Positions 26,337-36,805 of a stretch of DNA of 64,000 bases are shown piece by piece. The number at the start of each line of letters is the position of its first letter. Position 1 is the stretch's first letter. The position numbers and the translations under genes are program-made. Source of the stretch: Ignavibacteriales bacterium (lineage in GTDB: Bacteria; Bacteroidota; Ignavibacteria; Ignavibacteriales; Ignavibacteriaceae); assembly GCA_012517155.1 (NCBI GenBank), contig JAAYVN010000121.1, positions 23,660-87,659 of the forward strand, given 5' to 3'. The notes beneath the pieces were generated by a model that had not been told where the DNA came from, made no database searches, and saw nothing but the letters and a program-made list of their open reading frames with translations.

Positions 26337-27812
26337 ATGAAAATAAGCATTACATTTTTTATTTTAGCAGCGATAAGCATAAGTGTTCTATACGGACAAC
26401 AGCAAAGAGTAAGAGGACTTGGGGGAATGACTCTGATATCAAACGATAAAGACTACGAATTAAATCCATTTGATTTTGGAGATAATCCGGGATATCTTAT
26501 GTTAGATGAGAAAGAGACTCATCTGAGGATAAATCCATCATTAGGATTTTCATGGGGAGATATGAGAAGGGCTTATGACAGCGAAGGAAAAGATATATAC
26601 GGGATAAATTTCAGGGGAATAAAAGCATTAGGTGAGAAAGGGACGTTTTTAGGATACACATCATATAATCATGAAATAAGAAAGGACTATAACAGGACAT
26701 TGACATACGATCCATACGGAGGTGAATCCTTTTTCGTACGCGACACTACATCGGGGGATTACAGGTACAGCGGGCCAAGAATTAATATACAGTACAGCTT
26801 CCCATTCACAAATGAACTATATCTTGGAGTTTCGACGACATATCAACTTCTTGACGGATTAAAAAGTGTTTATACGAATGCACAGACCATCTACAGAGAA
26901 GTAGATGTGACTTTTGGCATGGTATATATGCCTTTGGAGACATTCATTGCGGGAGCAAAAGCAGGATATGCTGATTTCCAAGAAACGATAGAGGCAAAAG
27001 ACGTAAATCTTTTAGAAGTAGAAATATTCAATTACAGAGGGGACACATACTTTATAAAGCAAAGAGGGAGTTCGGAAACACAAAAAATCCGTAAGCGAAG
27101 GTTAATTTTTGGGGGACAAATGTTTTATCAATATGGAAATATTATAAACGTTGGATTACAGGGCAATTATTATCCTTCGAACTCAAAGATTTTAATTCCT
27201 CAAAGTGGATTTATAGATGTTGAAGAAGGGTATGCGTCCTTTGATAGTTACGATTTGCAGGGGGTAGTAAGGATGATTCCATTTAAGAATACAACAGCTG
27301 GGGTAAGTTTCGGATATTATAGCCGGGACAGCTGGTCAAGGAACTCGAAATTGAATTTAACCTTGTGGGAATGGAACACAAATGAGATTACAGGAGGAGG
27401 GGGCATTGCGTATAAGGTGGAATCTATAGATCTTTTATTAGGGGGAGAAATTGAATTCAGGCAGACAAAAACAGATTCCTTGAAACATATAGATAACAGA
27501 TATGTAAATGATTCATTTAGTGATGTGCTGATAAAAACAGGGGGAGAGATAGAAGTACTCAAGGATACATACATAAGAGGAGGTTTCAATTACGGAACAA
27601 AGGGATTCGATTTGGTTACCGGAGGAAAGGATGTTACACAGATGCTGGTGACCTTTGGTGTAGGGTATCCATTACTCGAGTCATTATATATAGATGCGTA
27701 TTTTGAATATGGGAAGCAGGAAGCAAAAGAGAGTTCTTATAAGGTTTATAATGATAAAGTAAGCAGGAGTATTTTAAACGGAATGATATCGTTAAGATTA
27801 AACAGTTTTTAA
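26337..27812 (+). CDS. Outer-membrane beta-barrel protein, DUF6850-like (cassette A)
   Basis: This 491-residue protein starts at ATG 26337 (MKISITFFILAAISISVLYG) after GCGGAGGCGAAGAG; the signal peptide ends near residue 20. The rest is rich in alternating beta segments with aromatic girdles and ends NGMISLRLNSF, a typical barrel C-terminus with a final Phe. It aligns by eye with 45274-46785, for instance around Y-RxVDVTFGxxY and FNYRG-type segments. Bacteroidota barrel family DUF6850 occurs beside DUF4876 genes as I recall, hence the tentative name. It probably partners the receptor and lipoprotein. Confidence 0.7.
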   Translation: MKISITFFILAAISISVLYGQQQRVRGLGGMTLISNDKDYELNPFDFGDNPGYLMLDEKETHLRINPSLGFSWGDMRRAYDSEGKDIYGINFRGIKALGEKGTFLGYTSYNHEIRKDYNRTLTYDPYGGESFFVRDTTSGDYRYSGPRINIQYSFPFTNELYLGVSTTYQLLDGLKSVYTNAQTIYREVDVTFGMVYMPLETFIAGAKAGYADFQETIEAKDVNLLEVEIFNYRGDTYFIKQRGSSETQKIRKRRLIFGGQMFYQYGNIINVGLQGNYYPSNSKILIPQSGFIDVEEGYASFDSYDLQGVVRMIPFKNTTAGVSFGYYSRDSWSRNSKLNLTLWEWNTNEITGGGGIAYKVESIDLLLGGEIEFRQTKTDSLKHIDNRYVNDSFSDVLIKTGGEIEVLKDTYIRGGFNYGTKGFDLVTGGKDVTQMLVTFGVGYPLLESLYIDAYFEYGKQEAKESSYKVYNDKVSRSILNGMISLRLNSF

Positions 27813-27835
27813 TTAATTTTTCCCGGAGATAAAAA

Positions 27836-30046
27836 ATGAATAAATTCTTTGCATTTTTTTTGATAGCAATAATAACAATGACCGGACTCAATGGTCAGGT
27901 ATGGAGACGGGTAACAAGTCCGTCACATCCCAGTATATCAGACTTATTTTTTGTAAATAACACAACGGGCTGGTTCTGTTCCAGCGGAGGAGTAGTTAAA
28001 AAAACAACAAATGCAGGAGTTACCTGGAGTGAAATAAGTTTTCCGAGCACAGATGACCTGGCGACTATATTTTTTGTAGATGTAAATACTGGATATACAG
28101 GGGGAGAAAATCAAAAAATATTCAAGACAACAAACGGTGGAGAAAGTTGGACGGAGATTCCTGTTCCGCAAATGTCAGGAAATATTGTGGCTATTCATTT
28201 TGCCGATGCAAATACAGGATGGATGGCAACGACATTATCGCCGAATAGTCAAATACTCAGGACAACAGACGGTGGAACGAGTTGGACAGTTAGTATAACA
28301 ATAGCTAAAATAATACTTGATTTAACGTTTAAGGGGACAAGGGGTATAGCGAGCACAAGCAAACTTGACATGTATTATACGCACGATGGTATTAACTGGA
28401 CACAGAGCACGAATGCAACATTACCGGCAGGTTACACGAGGTCTGATATAAGAGGCATATACTTTTATGATGAGAATACGGCTTATGCAACAGGATGGGG
28501 TTCTTTGATAGGTTTACAACCGAGCATACACATTAAGAGTACTGATGGGGGAGTTACCTGGCAGTATATGGGACAGGCGGTTGAAAACAGGACTTATGAC
28601 AATCTTTACTGCATTTATTTTAAGGATGCAAATAATGGAGTGATAATAGGTGGAGCCAGCAAAGGAACTGTTGCTGTAAGGACGACAGACGGAGGAGTTA
28701 ACTGGGTACCGATTAATATACCATGCGGGGTTACAATACAATGTATTTCAGGATTCGGTGATCAACTATTTATAGGGGGAAACAGTGGAGTTCTGATGTC
28801 TTCTACGGATTTCGGAAACAATTGGCAATTATTAACGCAAATCCCGTCAACGAATCTAAATTCCATAGATGCCGTAACAGATAACATAATATACACAGCA
28901 GGTTTCAATGCTTTATTTATTAAAACAACAGACGGAGGGGCGACAGGACATGCCTCGTTTGTAAGAGCAAACAATGTATCGCCGACAATTAATGATATAT
29001 ATTTCACCAGTGAGAATACGGGTTATGCAGCTCACTCATACTCTATGGTATCAAAAACCACAGATGGAGGAGTTACATGGACAGCAGTAATGAAGGATAC
29101 GAATGCGGTTACTGTTTCGAATGCAGGAGTTTATTTTCTGAATGAAAATCTTGGATGGGTAACAGGAAAGATTGCAAATAATGTAGATGTTATTCACAAG
29201 ACTACAGACGGAGGAACGACATGGACGAGTCAGTCAAATATTCTTCAATCAAACGGCAGAGCAGTTACATTCTTTGACAGCAATAAAGGAATTATGGTTG
29301 GTGAGAAACTCAAAGCAGCATATACAACTGACGGGGGAACAACGTGGATTGCATCAGTATTTAATTCGCTTCCACCGGGAACAACAACACCAGCGTTAAA
29401 GAATGTTACATTCAGAGATGCAAACAATGCAATTGCAGTAGGTGATAATTTAATATTATTAAGCTCGGACGGAGGGGCGACGTGGAATTATTCTCCAGTA
29501 AACAATTTATTTGAATCATTGTCCGGGGTTGAATTCAAGGATGCATTAAATGGCTGGGCAGTGGGTTCGAAGAATTCAGCTATACGAAGTACCGGTTTAT
29601 ACCAGACAACAGACGGTGGATCAAACTGGACTAACAGAGCCAATTATGCAGTATTTGATACGATGGTTACATTATATGAAGTGTCATATACTCCATCCGG
29701 AGATCTTTGGGTTTCAGCATCAAGCGGTATAGTATATACAACAGCAGTATTTAACGGAACAGATGATGAATTAACGGGTATAAAGGATTTTAGTTTAAGG
29801 CAAAACTATCCAAATCCATTCAATCCGACTACAACAATTGTATATAATCTTGATAAGAGATCAAGAGTTACATTAAAAGTATTTGATGTACTTGGAAGAG
29901 AAATAAGGACGCTAATTGAGGGAGAAAATGAAGCCGGAAAGCACGAAGTAAAGTTTGATGGACGAGATCTATCGAGCGGAGTTTACATATACAAATTATC
30001 AACCGCCAACGGAGTGATATCGAAGAAGATGTCACTTATAAAATAA
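27836..30046 (+). CDS. YCF48-like beta-propeller protein with T9SS sorting domain (cassette A)
   Basis: This 736-residue secreted protein has a signal peptide (1-21), then about a dozen repeats of the kind K(T/S)TDGGxTW, each following an FxDxNTGW-like strand, typical of YCF48/BNR propellers. The C-terminal 85 residues are a type A T9SS sorting domain (FSLRQNYPNPFNPTTT, ending KKMSLIK). It should be exported by the type IX system and attached or released at the cell surface. Propellers of this kind bind proteins or glycans; the ligand is unknown. A good GGAGA ribosome-binding site precedes the ATG. Confidence 0.88.
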   Translation: MNKFFAFFLIAIITMTGLNGQVWRRVTSPSHPSISDLFFVNNTTGWFCSSGGVVKKTTNAGVTWSEISFPSTDDLATIFFVDVNTGYTGGENQKIFKTTNGGESWTEIPVPQMSGNIVAIHFADANTGWMATTLSPNSQILRTTDGGTSWTVSITIAKIILDLTFKGTRGIASTSKLDMYYTHDGINWTQSTNATLPAGYTRSDIRGIYFYDENTAYATGWGSLIGLQPSIHIKSTDGGVTWQYMGQAVENRTYDNLYCIYFKDANNGVIIGGASKGTVAVRTTDGGVNWVPINIPCGVTIQCISGFGDQLFIGGNSGVLMSSTDFGNNWQLLTQIPSTNLNSIDAVTDNIIYTAGFNALFIKTTDGGATGHASFVRANNVSPTINDIYFTSENTGYAAHSYSMVSKTTDGGVTWTAVMKDTNAVTVSNAGVYFLNENLGWVTGKIANNVDVIHKTTDGGTTWTSQSNILQSNGRAVTFFDSNKGIMVGEKLKAAYTTDGGTTWIASVFNSLPPGTTTPALKNVTFRDANNAIAVGDNLILLSSDGGATWNYSPVNNLFESLSGVEFKDALNGWAVGSKNSAIRSTGLYQTTDGGSNWTNRANYAVFDTMVTLYEVSYTPSGDLWVSASSGIVYTTAVFNGTDDELTGIKDFSLRQNYPNPFNPTTTIVYNLDKRSRVTLKVFDVLGREIRTLIEGENEAGKHEVKFDGRDLSSGVYIYKLSTANGVISKKMSLIK

Positions 30047-30053
30047 AAAAAAT

Positions 30054-31814
30054 ATGAAAAAAATTACTGCAGTTTTAGTATTATTAATTGTAAAATTTTC
30101 AGTATTTGCCCAAATTCCCGCCGGGTATGATGACGGACTGAAATATATAGATAAAGATGATATAAGCAAGTACATATCGGTACTGGCTGATGATACGATG
30201 AAAGGACGCCCGGCGGGTTCTTTGGAGAACTATGTGGCATGCAAGTTTATCGCCGAAAAATTCAGTCAATTCGGACTGAAACCTTTTATAGAACCAAGAG
30301 TAACAAAGACCAAGACAAATGAACCTCCCGATGAAGAAGGGGAAGATGTAAAGCCTCCTTTGTTTCAACAGCCCAAAGAGGAGGCAACCCCTTTCGACAA
30401 ATATTTTCAGAAGTTTTTCATTCTTGAAAGCAAGTTGGATTATTCGAATACTCGGCTTGGAATAAAAACCAAATCAAATAATTATTCAAAAGAAATAACT
30501 TACAGTCTGAAAAAAGATTATCTGGTTGACTATAAAGACATGCAGAATCTTCACCTTGAAGCAGAATCAGTATTTTTAGGATATGGTATTGAGAAAGGGG
30601 AAGGTGGTTATTCAGACTATACAGATGAGAATGGGAAAGAGATAGATGTTAAGGATAAGATAGTAATTTTTATTGAAGGTTATCCTCAGGAGACAGATAC
30701 GGCAAGTATATTCAACAAAGTAAAAAACAATCAATACAAGAGTACCAAGAAAAAAGTTGAATATGCAATAATGAAGGGAGCATTAGCGGTTTTAGTTGCA
30801 GCAAATCCACTAAAGAACACACCACCATTTCCGGTTCTTTATGAGGGATATGCAAAAGCATTTGAAAAAAGTGATTTTACGATTCCAGGATTAAGGAAGA
30901 AAAAGAGCATACCTTTAGTATATATAGATTTAAAGATCGCGGAGGATGTTCTAAGCGGTAGCGGGAAAAGTTTAGTTAAAGTGCTTGAGGGGATAGATAA
31001 GAACCTTAAACCCGCTTCTTTCATAGTAAATGAGAAAATGATATCAGTAAACTTAGCATTTGAAAATAATTTGATTCCAACCCAGAATGTTGTGGGATAT
31101 ATTGAAGGGAATGATCCAAAACTCAAAGATGAGTATATTGTTATTGGAGGGCACATGGATCATGTGGGATTAGGATATTTCGGTGCAATGGACAGAAAAA
31201 ATGCAGGATTTGTTCATAACGGAGCAGATGATAATGCTTCAGGGACAGCAGGTGTGATCGAGTTAGCCGAAGCATTTTCGAAAGTGAAACCGAGGAGATC
31301 AATAATCTTTATTGCTTTCAACGGAGAAGAACACGGGATGCTGGGCTCGAGATATTATGCATATCAGAATCCTTTCAGAGAAATGCGCAAGACAGTAACA
31401 ATGCTAAATTTAGATATGATAGGAAGAAATGATACAAAACAAGTATGGTTAGGGGGGATCTTTTATGGAGACGACATGAAGAAAGTTATAGAGGGGGTAA
31501 ATACGGAAGTGGGGATGGAGTTATTGTATAATGTGGGATTACTTACATTTGGTAGTGATCAAGGACCATTTATAAGAATGAAGATACCATCTGTTTTCTT
31601 TTTTGCCGGCATGCATGATGAATACCATACACCAGCTGATGATATTGAGCTAATAAATTTTGACAAGGCATATAATATTGTAAAATTAGCATATCTAACA
31701 GCGTGGTCAGTGGCAAACACCGAAACAAAGCCCGCATACAGAGAACTAAACATGGATGAGAAGATAAAACTTGTAAATGAATCTTTAGCCAAGCAAAAAA
31801 AGAACAAAAAATAA
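30054..31814 (+). CDS. Secreted M28 family zinc aminopeptidase
   Basis: This 586-residue protein has a signal peptide (1-19) and a domain order typical of M28 peptidases with a PA-like insert (about residues 130-300). Zinc and catalytic residues are in VIGGHMDHVG (H367), the NGADDNASG segment, the FNGEEHG segment, LNLDMIGR and HDEYHTPADD. The enzyme removes N-terminal amino acids from peptides in the periplasm or outside. It starts 7 nt after the propeller gene and is followed after 31 nt by a two-unit M16 peptidase, making a protein-degradation pair inside the receptor region. Confidence 0.9.
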   Translation: MKKITAVLVLLIVKFSVFAQIPAGYDDGLKYIDKDDISKYISVLADDTMKGRPAGSLENYVACKFIAEKFSQFGLKPFIEPRVTKTKTNEPPDEEGEDVKPPLFQQPKEEATPFDKYFQKFFILESKLDYSNTRLGIKTKSNNYSKEITYSLKKDYLVDYKDMQNLHLEAESVFLGYGIEKGEGGYSDYTDENGKEIDVKDKIVIFIEGYPQETDTASIFNKVKNNQYKSTKKKVEYAIMKGALAVLVAANPLKNTPPFPVLYEGYAKAFEKSDFTIPGLRKKKSIPLVYIDLKIAEDVLSGSGKSLVKVLEGIDKNLKPASFIVNEKMISVNLAFENNLIPTQNVVGYIEGNDPKLKDEYIVIGGHMDHVGLGYFGAMDRKNAGFVHNGADDNASGTAGVIELAEAFSKVKPRRSIIFIAFNGEEHGMLGSRYYAYQNPFREMRKTVTMLNLDMIGRNDTKQVWLGGIFYGDDMKKVIEGVNTEVGMELLYNVGLLTFGSDQGPFIRMKIPSVFFFAGMHDEYHTPADDIELINFDKAYNIVKLAYLTAWSVANTETKPAYRELNMDEKIKLVNESLAKQKKNKK

Positions 31815-31845
31815 CATAAGATATTAAATAAAAAACGGAATACAT

Positions 31846-34698
31846 ATGAATACAAACAGACTAGCGTATATAATAAAGAGTGTTATTATACTTTTATTAA
31901 TTATTGCGAATACGAATGCTCAGAACAAATCCAAATATGAAGAGGGGAAAGTATACAGGCATCAGTTAAAAAACGGGCTAACGATTTTAACAATGGAGCG
32001 ACACATTGCACCATTGATATACCAGCAATTAACATACAATGTGGGTTCGAGGAATGAAAGACTCGGGATTACCGGCATTTCGCATGTAGTTGAGCATTTG
32101 ATGTTTAAAGGAACGGAGAAATACGGAAAGGGAGAAGCGAGCAAGACCATATCGCAGAACAGCGGAATATTTAATGCCTTTACAGCAAATGACATGACCA
32201 GCTATTATGAGTACATGCCGAAGAACAAGATAGAAATAGCTATGGATATTGAGTCGGACAGGATGCAAAACGCGGTATTTAACCCTGAGGAATTTAAAAG
32301 TGAAATTGAAGTGATAATTCAAGAAAGAAGGATGAGATCCGAGAGTGGCAGTCAGGGAGTGCTTAGAGAAGCAATGAATTCATTAATGTACACATCGCAT
32401 CCGAACAGAGATCCGATAATAGGGTGGCCGAATGATCTAAGGAATATGACGAGAGACGATGCATACGAATATTACAAAACTTACTATACACCAAATAATG
32501 CTTTTTTAGTGTTAGTTGGGGACTTTGAAACTGATGAAATTGTAAAACTTGCTGATAAGTATTACGGTAAAATTCCAAAAGGTCCCAATGTAAAGGACTT
32601 TACGGTAGTTCAAGAACCACAGAGAGTAAAGAAGACCCTTACATTTTACCACAGTGATTATACAACACCAGCCATAAGGATGGCTTTTCATGTTCCGATA
32701 TATACGGATCCGGATGCAGCAGCTTTAAGAGTTGCGGGAATGATCCTATGTGAGAAGAGCCGAGATGCGAGGTTATATAAGAGGATGGTAGAACAAGGAC
32801 AGATATCCACATCGGTTGCCGGGGGTTTTTCAATGGCAAAAGATCCGACTGTATTTCAAATCTCAGCAGGAGTTAAACAAGACAGTTCGGTAGAGAGAGT
32901 AGAGAGAATAATTTGGGAAGAAATCAAGAAGATGCAGACGGAACCCGTGACTGATCATGAATTACAGAAGGTGAAGAACAGGTATAAGTACACACAAGTA
33001 ACAAGTTACCTAAAGAATGCAGATATTGGGGGGAGAATAAGCAGATACGAATCTTTCTTTGGTTATGATTTTTTCGGAACATTTGATAAGAAAGTTAATG
33101 AAGTGTCGAAGGAAGATATTATTAAAGTGATGAACAAGTATTTTGCTGAAGACAAGGTAAATATAGCTTATATGTATCCAAAAGAAGGGGGAGATAAGAA
33201 GAAAAAGGGAGTTAATAACGAAGAAGAGGAGACAGAAGATTTCAACTACAATGATGGAGAAAGATTCTACTTCAAGTTGCCAGAGAATGAGACGTTGCCA
33301 ATCGGAATAAACCGAGAGGATATTGAAGAAGTGGTTGAAATAGGAGAAGGAATAATCAGGAACTCTTATGATGATACAGATGAAATAATAAAACCACAAG
33401 CAATAGCTCCTTTAATAAAGACCTTCAAGCTAAAAAACGGAATAACCATTCATACCATAGAAAATCATCTAACCCCGACAATAAGCGTTGTGGGAATAAT
33501 AGAGACCGGATACATACCTGAGAATCTTGAGGGACAGCAACCGGGAATTGCTCCTTTTCTAGCGGATGTAATGAGCAGAGGAACTAAGGAATTAAGCTAT
33601 AAGGAACTCTCGGAACGGCTTGCATTTGTTCCTTTTTCATTCAACGTAAGCGGTAGTTACAGAGGATTTTATTTTCAGGGCAGTTCTTTAACTGAAAATG
33701 CAGATGAGATGATGAAGACGGGACGAGACATGGTAATGTTTCCACCGTTAAGGAGTGAGGATATTGAAAAACTCAGGACACCGCATTTGATGAGTGCAAA
33801 AAACAGGTTCAAGAAAACCGGAATAAAAGCATTTTATACAATGTTCAACACATTAATGGGGGATCACCCAATAACGAAATACAATTCTACCGAAGAGGCA
33901 ATAAAAAGTATAAAAAGGGAAGATCTGGAAAAACTATATAAAAAATACTTTACACCAAATAACCTTGCCATTTTAATGATCGGGGATATGACCGCGGAGG
34001 GAATGAAGGAATTGGCGAACAAGTATTTCGGGGATTGGGAAAACGATGAAGGATTAAAGGAGATTCCCACAGCACCTAAAATCGGAGATTATAATGAAAA
34101 GATTGTAAAAATATTCCCGGATAAGGATTATAAAGAAAGCACGATTAATATAGGGTTTAGAGTACTTAACGATATTGATCAATCAGATGCAGAAATTATT
34201 AATGTATTAAATTATATTCTTGCTTCGAGCGCACTGACATCAAGGATAGGGGTTGAACTTCGAGACAAGCAGGGATTAATATACGGAATAAAGAGTGAAG
34301 TGTGGTCAACGAGCGATAATTTCGGGTACTGGAAGTTTAATACAAAGACCGGACCAGACAATACAGCAAAAGTAATAAAAGGAATATTTTCAGAAATCAG
34401 AAAATTGCTAAAAGACGGAATAACTGATGAAGAACTAAAAGCAGCGAAGAACAGGCAAATAGGCTTATTGCCATTTTATATTGAGACACCTGACGATGTT
34501 GCGCAAGTTATCTTTGATTTGATAAAAGACAAAAAACCATTTAACTACTTTGATAATAAGGGAGACAGGATAGTAAAAGTAACAAAAGAAGATGTTATGC
34601 GGATAGCAAAGAAATACTTTACTCTTGATGCGTTCTATATAGTAGTAGACGGACCACTTGAAGAGAACGCGCTGGATGGTATACTTGATGAGTTATAG
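31846..34698 (+). CDS. Periplasmic two-unit M16 zinc peptidase
   Basis: This 950-residue protein has a signal peptide (about 1-25, ending NTNAQ). The first M16 unit has HxxEH at residues 80-84 (HVVEHLMFKGT) and the distal glutamate in VIIQERRMRSE; the second unit, from about residue 525, lacks the motif and is structural, as usual. The size and layout match periplasmic insulinase-like enzymes such as PqqL and FusC, the latter known to degrade proteins imported by a TonB receptor. That parallel is from family knowledge; here it is only suggested by two receptor cassettes on either side. Confidence 0.9.
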   Translation: MNTNRLAYIIKSVIILLLIIANTNAQNKSKYEEGKVYRHQLKNGLTILTMERHIAPLIYQQLTYNVGSRNERLGITGISHVVEHLMFKGTEKYGKGEASKTISQNSGIFNAFTANDMTSYYEYMPKNKIEIAMDIESDRMQNAVFNPEEFKSEIEVIIQERRMRSESGSQGVLREAMNSLMYTSHPNRDPIIGWPNDLRNMTRDDAYEYYKTYYTPNNAFLVLVGDFETDEIVKLADKYYGKIPKGPNVKDFTVVQEPQRVKKTLTFYHSDYTTPAIRMAFHVPIYTDPDAAALRVAGMILCEKSRDARLYKRMVEQGQISTSVAGGFSMAKDPTVFQISAGVKQDSSVERVERIIWEEIKKMQTEPVTDHELQKVKNRYKYTQVTSYLKNADIGGRISRYESFFGYDFFGTFDKKVNEVSKEDIIKVMNKYFAEDKVNIAYMYPKEGGDKKKKGVNNEEEETEDFNYNDGERFYFKLPENETLPIGINREDIEEVVEIGEGIIRNSYDDTDEIIKPQAIAPLIKTFKLKNGITIHTIENHLTPTISVVGIIETGYIPENLEGQQPGIAPFLADVMSRGTKELSYKELSERLAFVPFSFNVSGSYRGFYFQGSSLTENADEMMKTGRDMVMFPPLRSEDIEKLRTPHLMSAKNRFKKTGIKAFYTMFNTLMGDHPITKYNSTEEAIKSIKREDLEKLYKKYFTPNNLAILMIGDMTAEGMKELANKYFGDWENDEGLKEIPTAPKIGDYNEKIVKIFPDKDYKESTINIGFRVLNDIDQSDAEIINVLNYILASSALTSRIGVELRDKQGLIYGIKSEVWSTSDNFGYWKFNTKTGPDNTAKVIKGIFSEIRKLLKDGITDEELKAAKNRQIGLLPFYIETPDDVAQVIFDLIKDKKPFNYFDNKGDRIVKVTKEDVMRIAKKYFTLDAFYIVVDGPLEENALDGILDEL

Positions 34699-34771
34699 AA
34701 ATAGTGATGAGGAATTAGTATTTAGTAAAAGTAACACTAATTTAATGAATAAATATATAATGGAGGTCATT

Positions 34772-36739
34772 ATGAAAAAAACTACATTATTTGCAATAAT
34801 GTTAACTGTGTTTGTTTTCTGTTTTGAAAGCACAATATTAGCACAGGTTCCAAATTTTGGATGGGCGAAGAAAGGGAGCGGAACTTTAAGAGATAACGGG
34901 TTAGCGATTGCCGTTGATCAAGCGGGCAACTCATATGTTACCGGTGAGTTCTTTTCAACGGCTTTAAATTTTGCTCCGTCATTAACATTAACGATGGCGG
35001 GAGGATCCGGGAATTGTGATTTTTTCCTGGCGAAATTTGATCCATTAGGAAACGCTATATGGGGTTTTAGCGGAGGAGGAACATTAACAGACAGAGGATA
35101 CGGGGTTGCGATAGATAATCAAGGAAAAGTAATTGTAACGGGGCATTATTTTGGAACAGCCACATTTGGAACATACACTCTTACGAGTGCAGGAAATTTG
35201 GATTGTTTCACAGCGAAATTTGATACATCAGGAAACATACTGTGGTTAAAAGAAGGTAAAAACGGAGCACAGTTATCTACACGAGGAGTTGGGACAGATA
35301 ATGCTGGTAATTCAGTAATAGTGGGGTATTACGGTTCTGCAACAGCACCTACTGCAACATTTGACGGAGTAACAGTGACCACTAACGGAATCCGAGATGC
35401 ATTCGTAGTTAAGTATAATAGCGAAGGAGTTGCACAATGGGGAAAGAGCATAGGAGGATTAAAGACGGGAGAGCAAGCCAATAGTGTAGCAATAGACAAT
35501 CAAGGCAATGTTTATGTGACCGGGATATACACAGACACAGCTTCATTTGACGGAGTAACATTAAATGGTAACGGAGGGGCTGAAATATTCATAGTAAAAT
35601 ATAGTGCAAGCGGAAGTTTAATCTGGGCAAAAACAGCCGGAGGAGCAAAGGCAGATGAAGGAGCTTCAATTGCACTTGACGGGTTAGGGGGATTATATAT
35701 AAGCGGAAAATTTGACAGTGCAGCAACATTTGGCACAACAAATATAGTGGGATTTGGAACCGGAGATGCATATTTAGCGAAATATGATGTTAACGGAAAT
35801 TTTCAATGGGTAAGATATGGTGGAGGAACCGGGAATGATTATATGAACGCAATAGCAATAGATCGAAATAACAATATAATGGGGTTTGGACAATTTACCG
35901 GAACAGCTACATTTGGTCCAAATGTTCTAACAAGTTTAGGTCTTGACGATCTTTATTTTATCAAGTGTGATCCAAATGGAAATCTGATCTGGATAAAACA
36001 AGCAGGTGGGTCGGATGCTGATAAGGGGAATTGTATGGCACTTGATCCAGCAGGAAATGCATACAGTACCGGATCATTTAAAGTATATGCAAAATTTGAA
36101 GCTGATTCATTAGTATCCGCGGGAGTTGAGGATGTATATGTAGCAAAACTGGGTAACAGTATAATTCCAGTTGAGCTAGGATTATTTACAGCAGAGAATT
36201 CGGACGGATTTGTGACACTTAGATGGAGCACCATAACTGAGACGAATAATTACGGATTTGATATTGAGAGAAGCAATGATGGAGTACAATTTGAAAAAAT
36301 AGTATTCATTAACGGAAACGGAACTAAAACAAGTAAGACAGATTATCTTTATACAGATAAAAATATCTCAGCATCTAAATATTATTACAGACTAAAACAA
36401 ATTGATTTTGACGGAAGCATAAGCTATTCAAAGACAATAGAAATAGACGGATTAATAGAAAAACGATATAATTTGAATCAGAATTATCCTAATCCTTTTA
36501 ATCCAAGTACATCAATCAGTTTTGATTTGGGCAAGAAATCAAATATTTCATTGAGTGTTTTCAACAGTTTGGGAGAATTAGTATATGAGTTGAATCAGAA
36601 TGAATTAGAAACCGGAAGACACACGATAAGTTTTAACGGGACAGATCTCACAAGCGGAATATACATGTATCAACTCAAAGTTTACGGTGAAAACGGGACA
36701 CTATATAGTGATTCCAAGAAAATGATGTTAATAAAATAA
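34772..36739 (+). CDS. SBBP-repeat beta-propeller protein with T9SS sorting domain
   Basis: This 655-residue protein starts at ATG 34772, 7 nt after GGAGG; the frame open from 34658 overlaps the M16 gene and is not needed. After a signal peptide (1-24) come about eight repeats around G(V/N)AIDNQGNVYVTG and KY(D/N)xxGxxxWxK, the SBBP propeller pattern. A fibronectin-like linker with VTLRWSTITETNNYGFDIER precedes the T9SS domain (NLNQNYPNPFNPSTS, ending KKMMLIK). It is a surface-exposed protein of unknown ligand. Confidence 0.85.
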   Translation: MKKTTLFAIMLTVFVFCFESTILAQVPNFGWAKKGSGTLRDNGLAIAVDQAGNSYVTGEFFSTALNFAPSLTLTMAGGSGNCDFFLAKFDPLGNAIWGFSGGGTLTDRGYGVAIDNQGKVIVTGHYFGTATFGTYTLTSAGNLDCFTAKFDTSGNILWLKEGKNGAQLSTRGVGTDNAGNSVIVGYYGSATAPTATFDGVTVTTNGIRDAFVVKYNSEGVAQWGKSIGGLKTGEQANSVAIDNQGNVYVTGIYTDTASFDGVTLNGNGGAEIFIVKYSASGSLIWAKTAGGAKADEGASIALDGLGGLYISGKFDSAATFGTTNIVGFGTGDAYLAKYDVNGNFQWVRYGGGTGNDYMNAIAIDRNNNIMGFGQFTGTATFGPNVLTSLGLDDLYFIKCDPNGNLIWIKQAGGSDADKGNCMALDPAGNAYSTGSFKVYAKFEADSLVSAGVEDVYVAKLGNSIIPVELGLFTAENSDGFVTLRWSTITETNNYGFDIERSNDGVQFEKIVFINGNGTKTSKTDYLYTDKNISASKYYYRLKQIDFDGSISYSKTIEIDGLIEKRYNLNQNYPNPFNPSTSISFDLGKKSNISLSVFNSLGELVYELNQNELETGRHTISFNGTDLTSGIYMYQLKVYGENGTLYSDSKKMMLIK

Positions 36740-36752
36740 ACTTATAAATTAT

Positions 36753-36782
36753 TGAGCCGGTAAATACCACAATACCGGCTCA
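36753..36782 (+). terminator. Strong hairpin between the SBBP protein and the membrane ferredoxin gene
   Basis: A perfect 10-bp stem TGAGCCGGTA/TACCGGCTCA (36753-36762 with 36773-36782) encloses a 10-nt loop. There is no T tract on either side, so it may be a transcript-end stabiliser or a processing site rather than a classical Rho-independent terminator. It lies 24 nt upstream of the next ATG. Confidence 0.55.
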
Positions 36783-36805
36783 GTAAGGAATTTACAGGAG
36801 CAAGG

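Noticed and set aside
33010..33399. 129-codon minus-strand open frame inside the M16 peptidase gene
   Set aside because: It is nested antisense within a clear peptidase gene and has a Phe/Ile/Ser-rich shadow composition.
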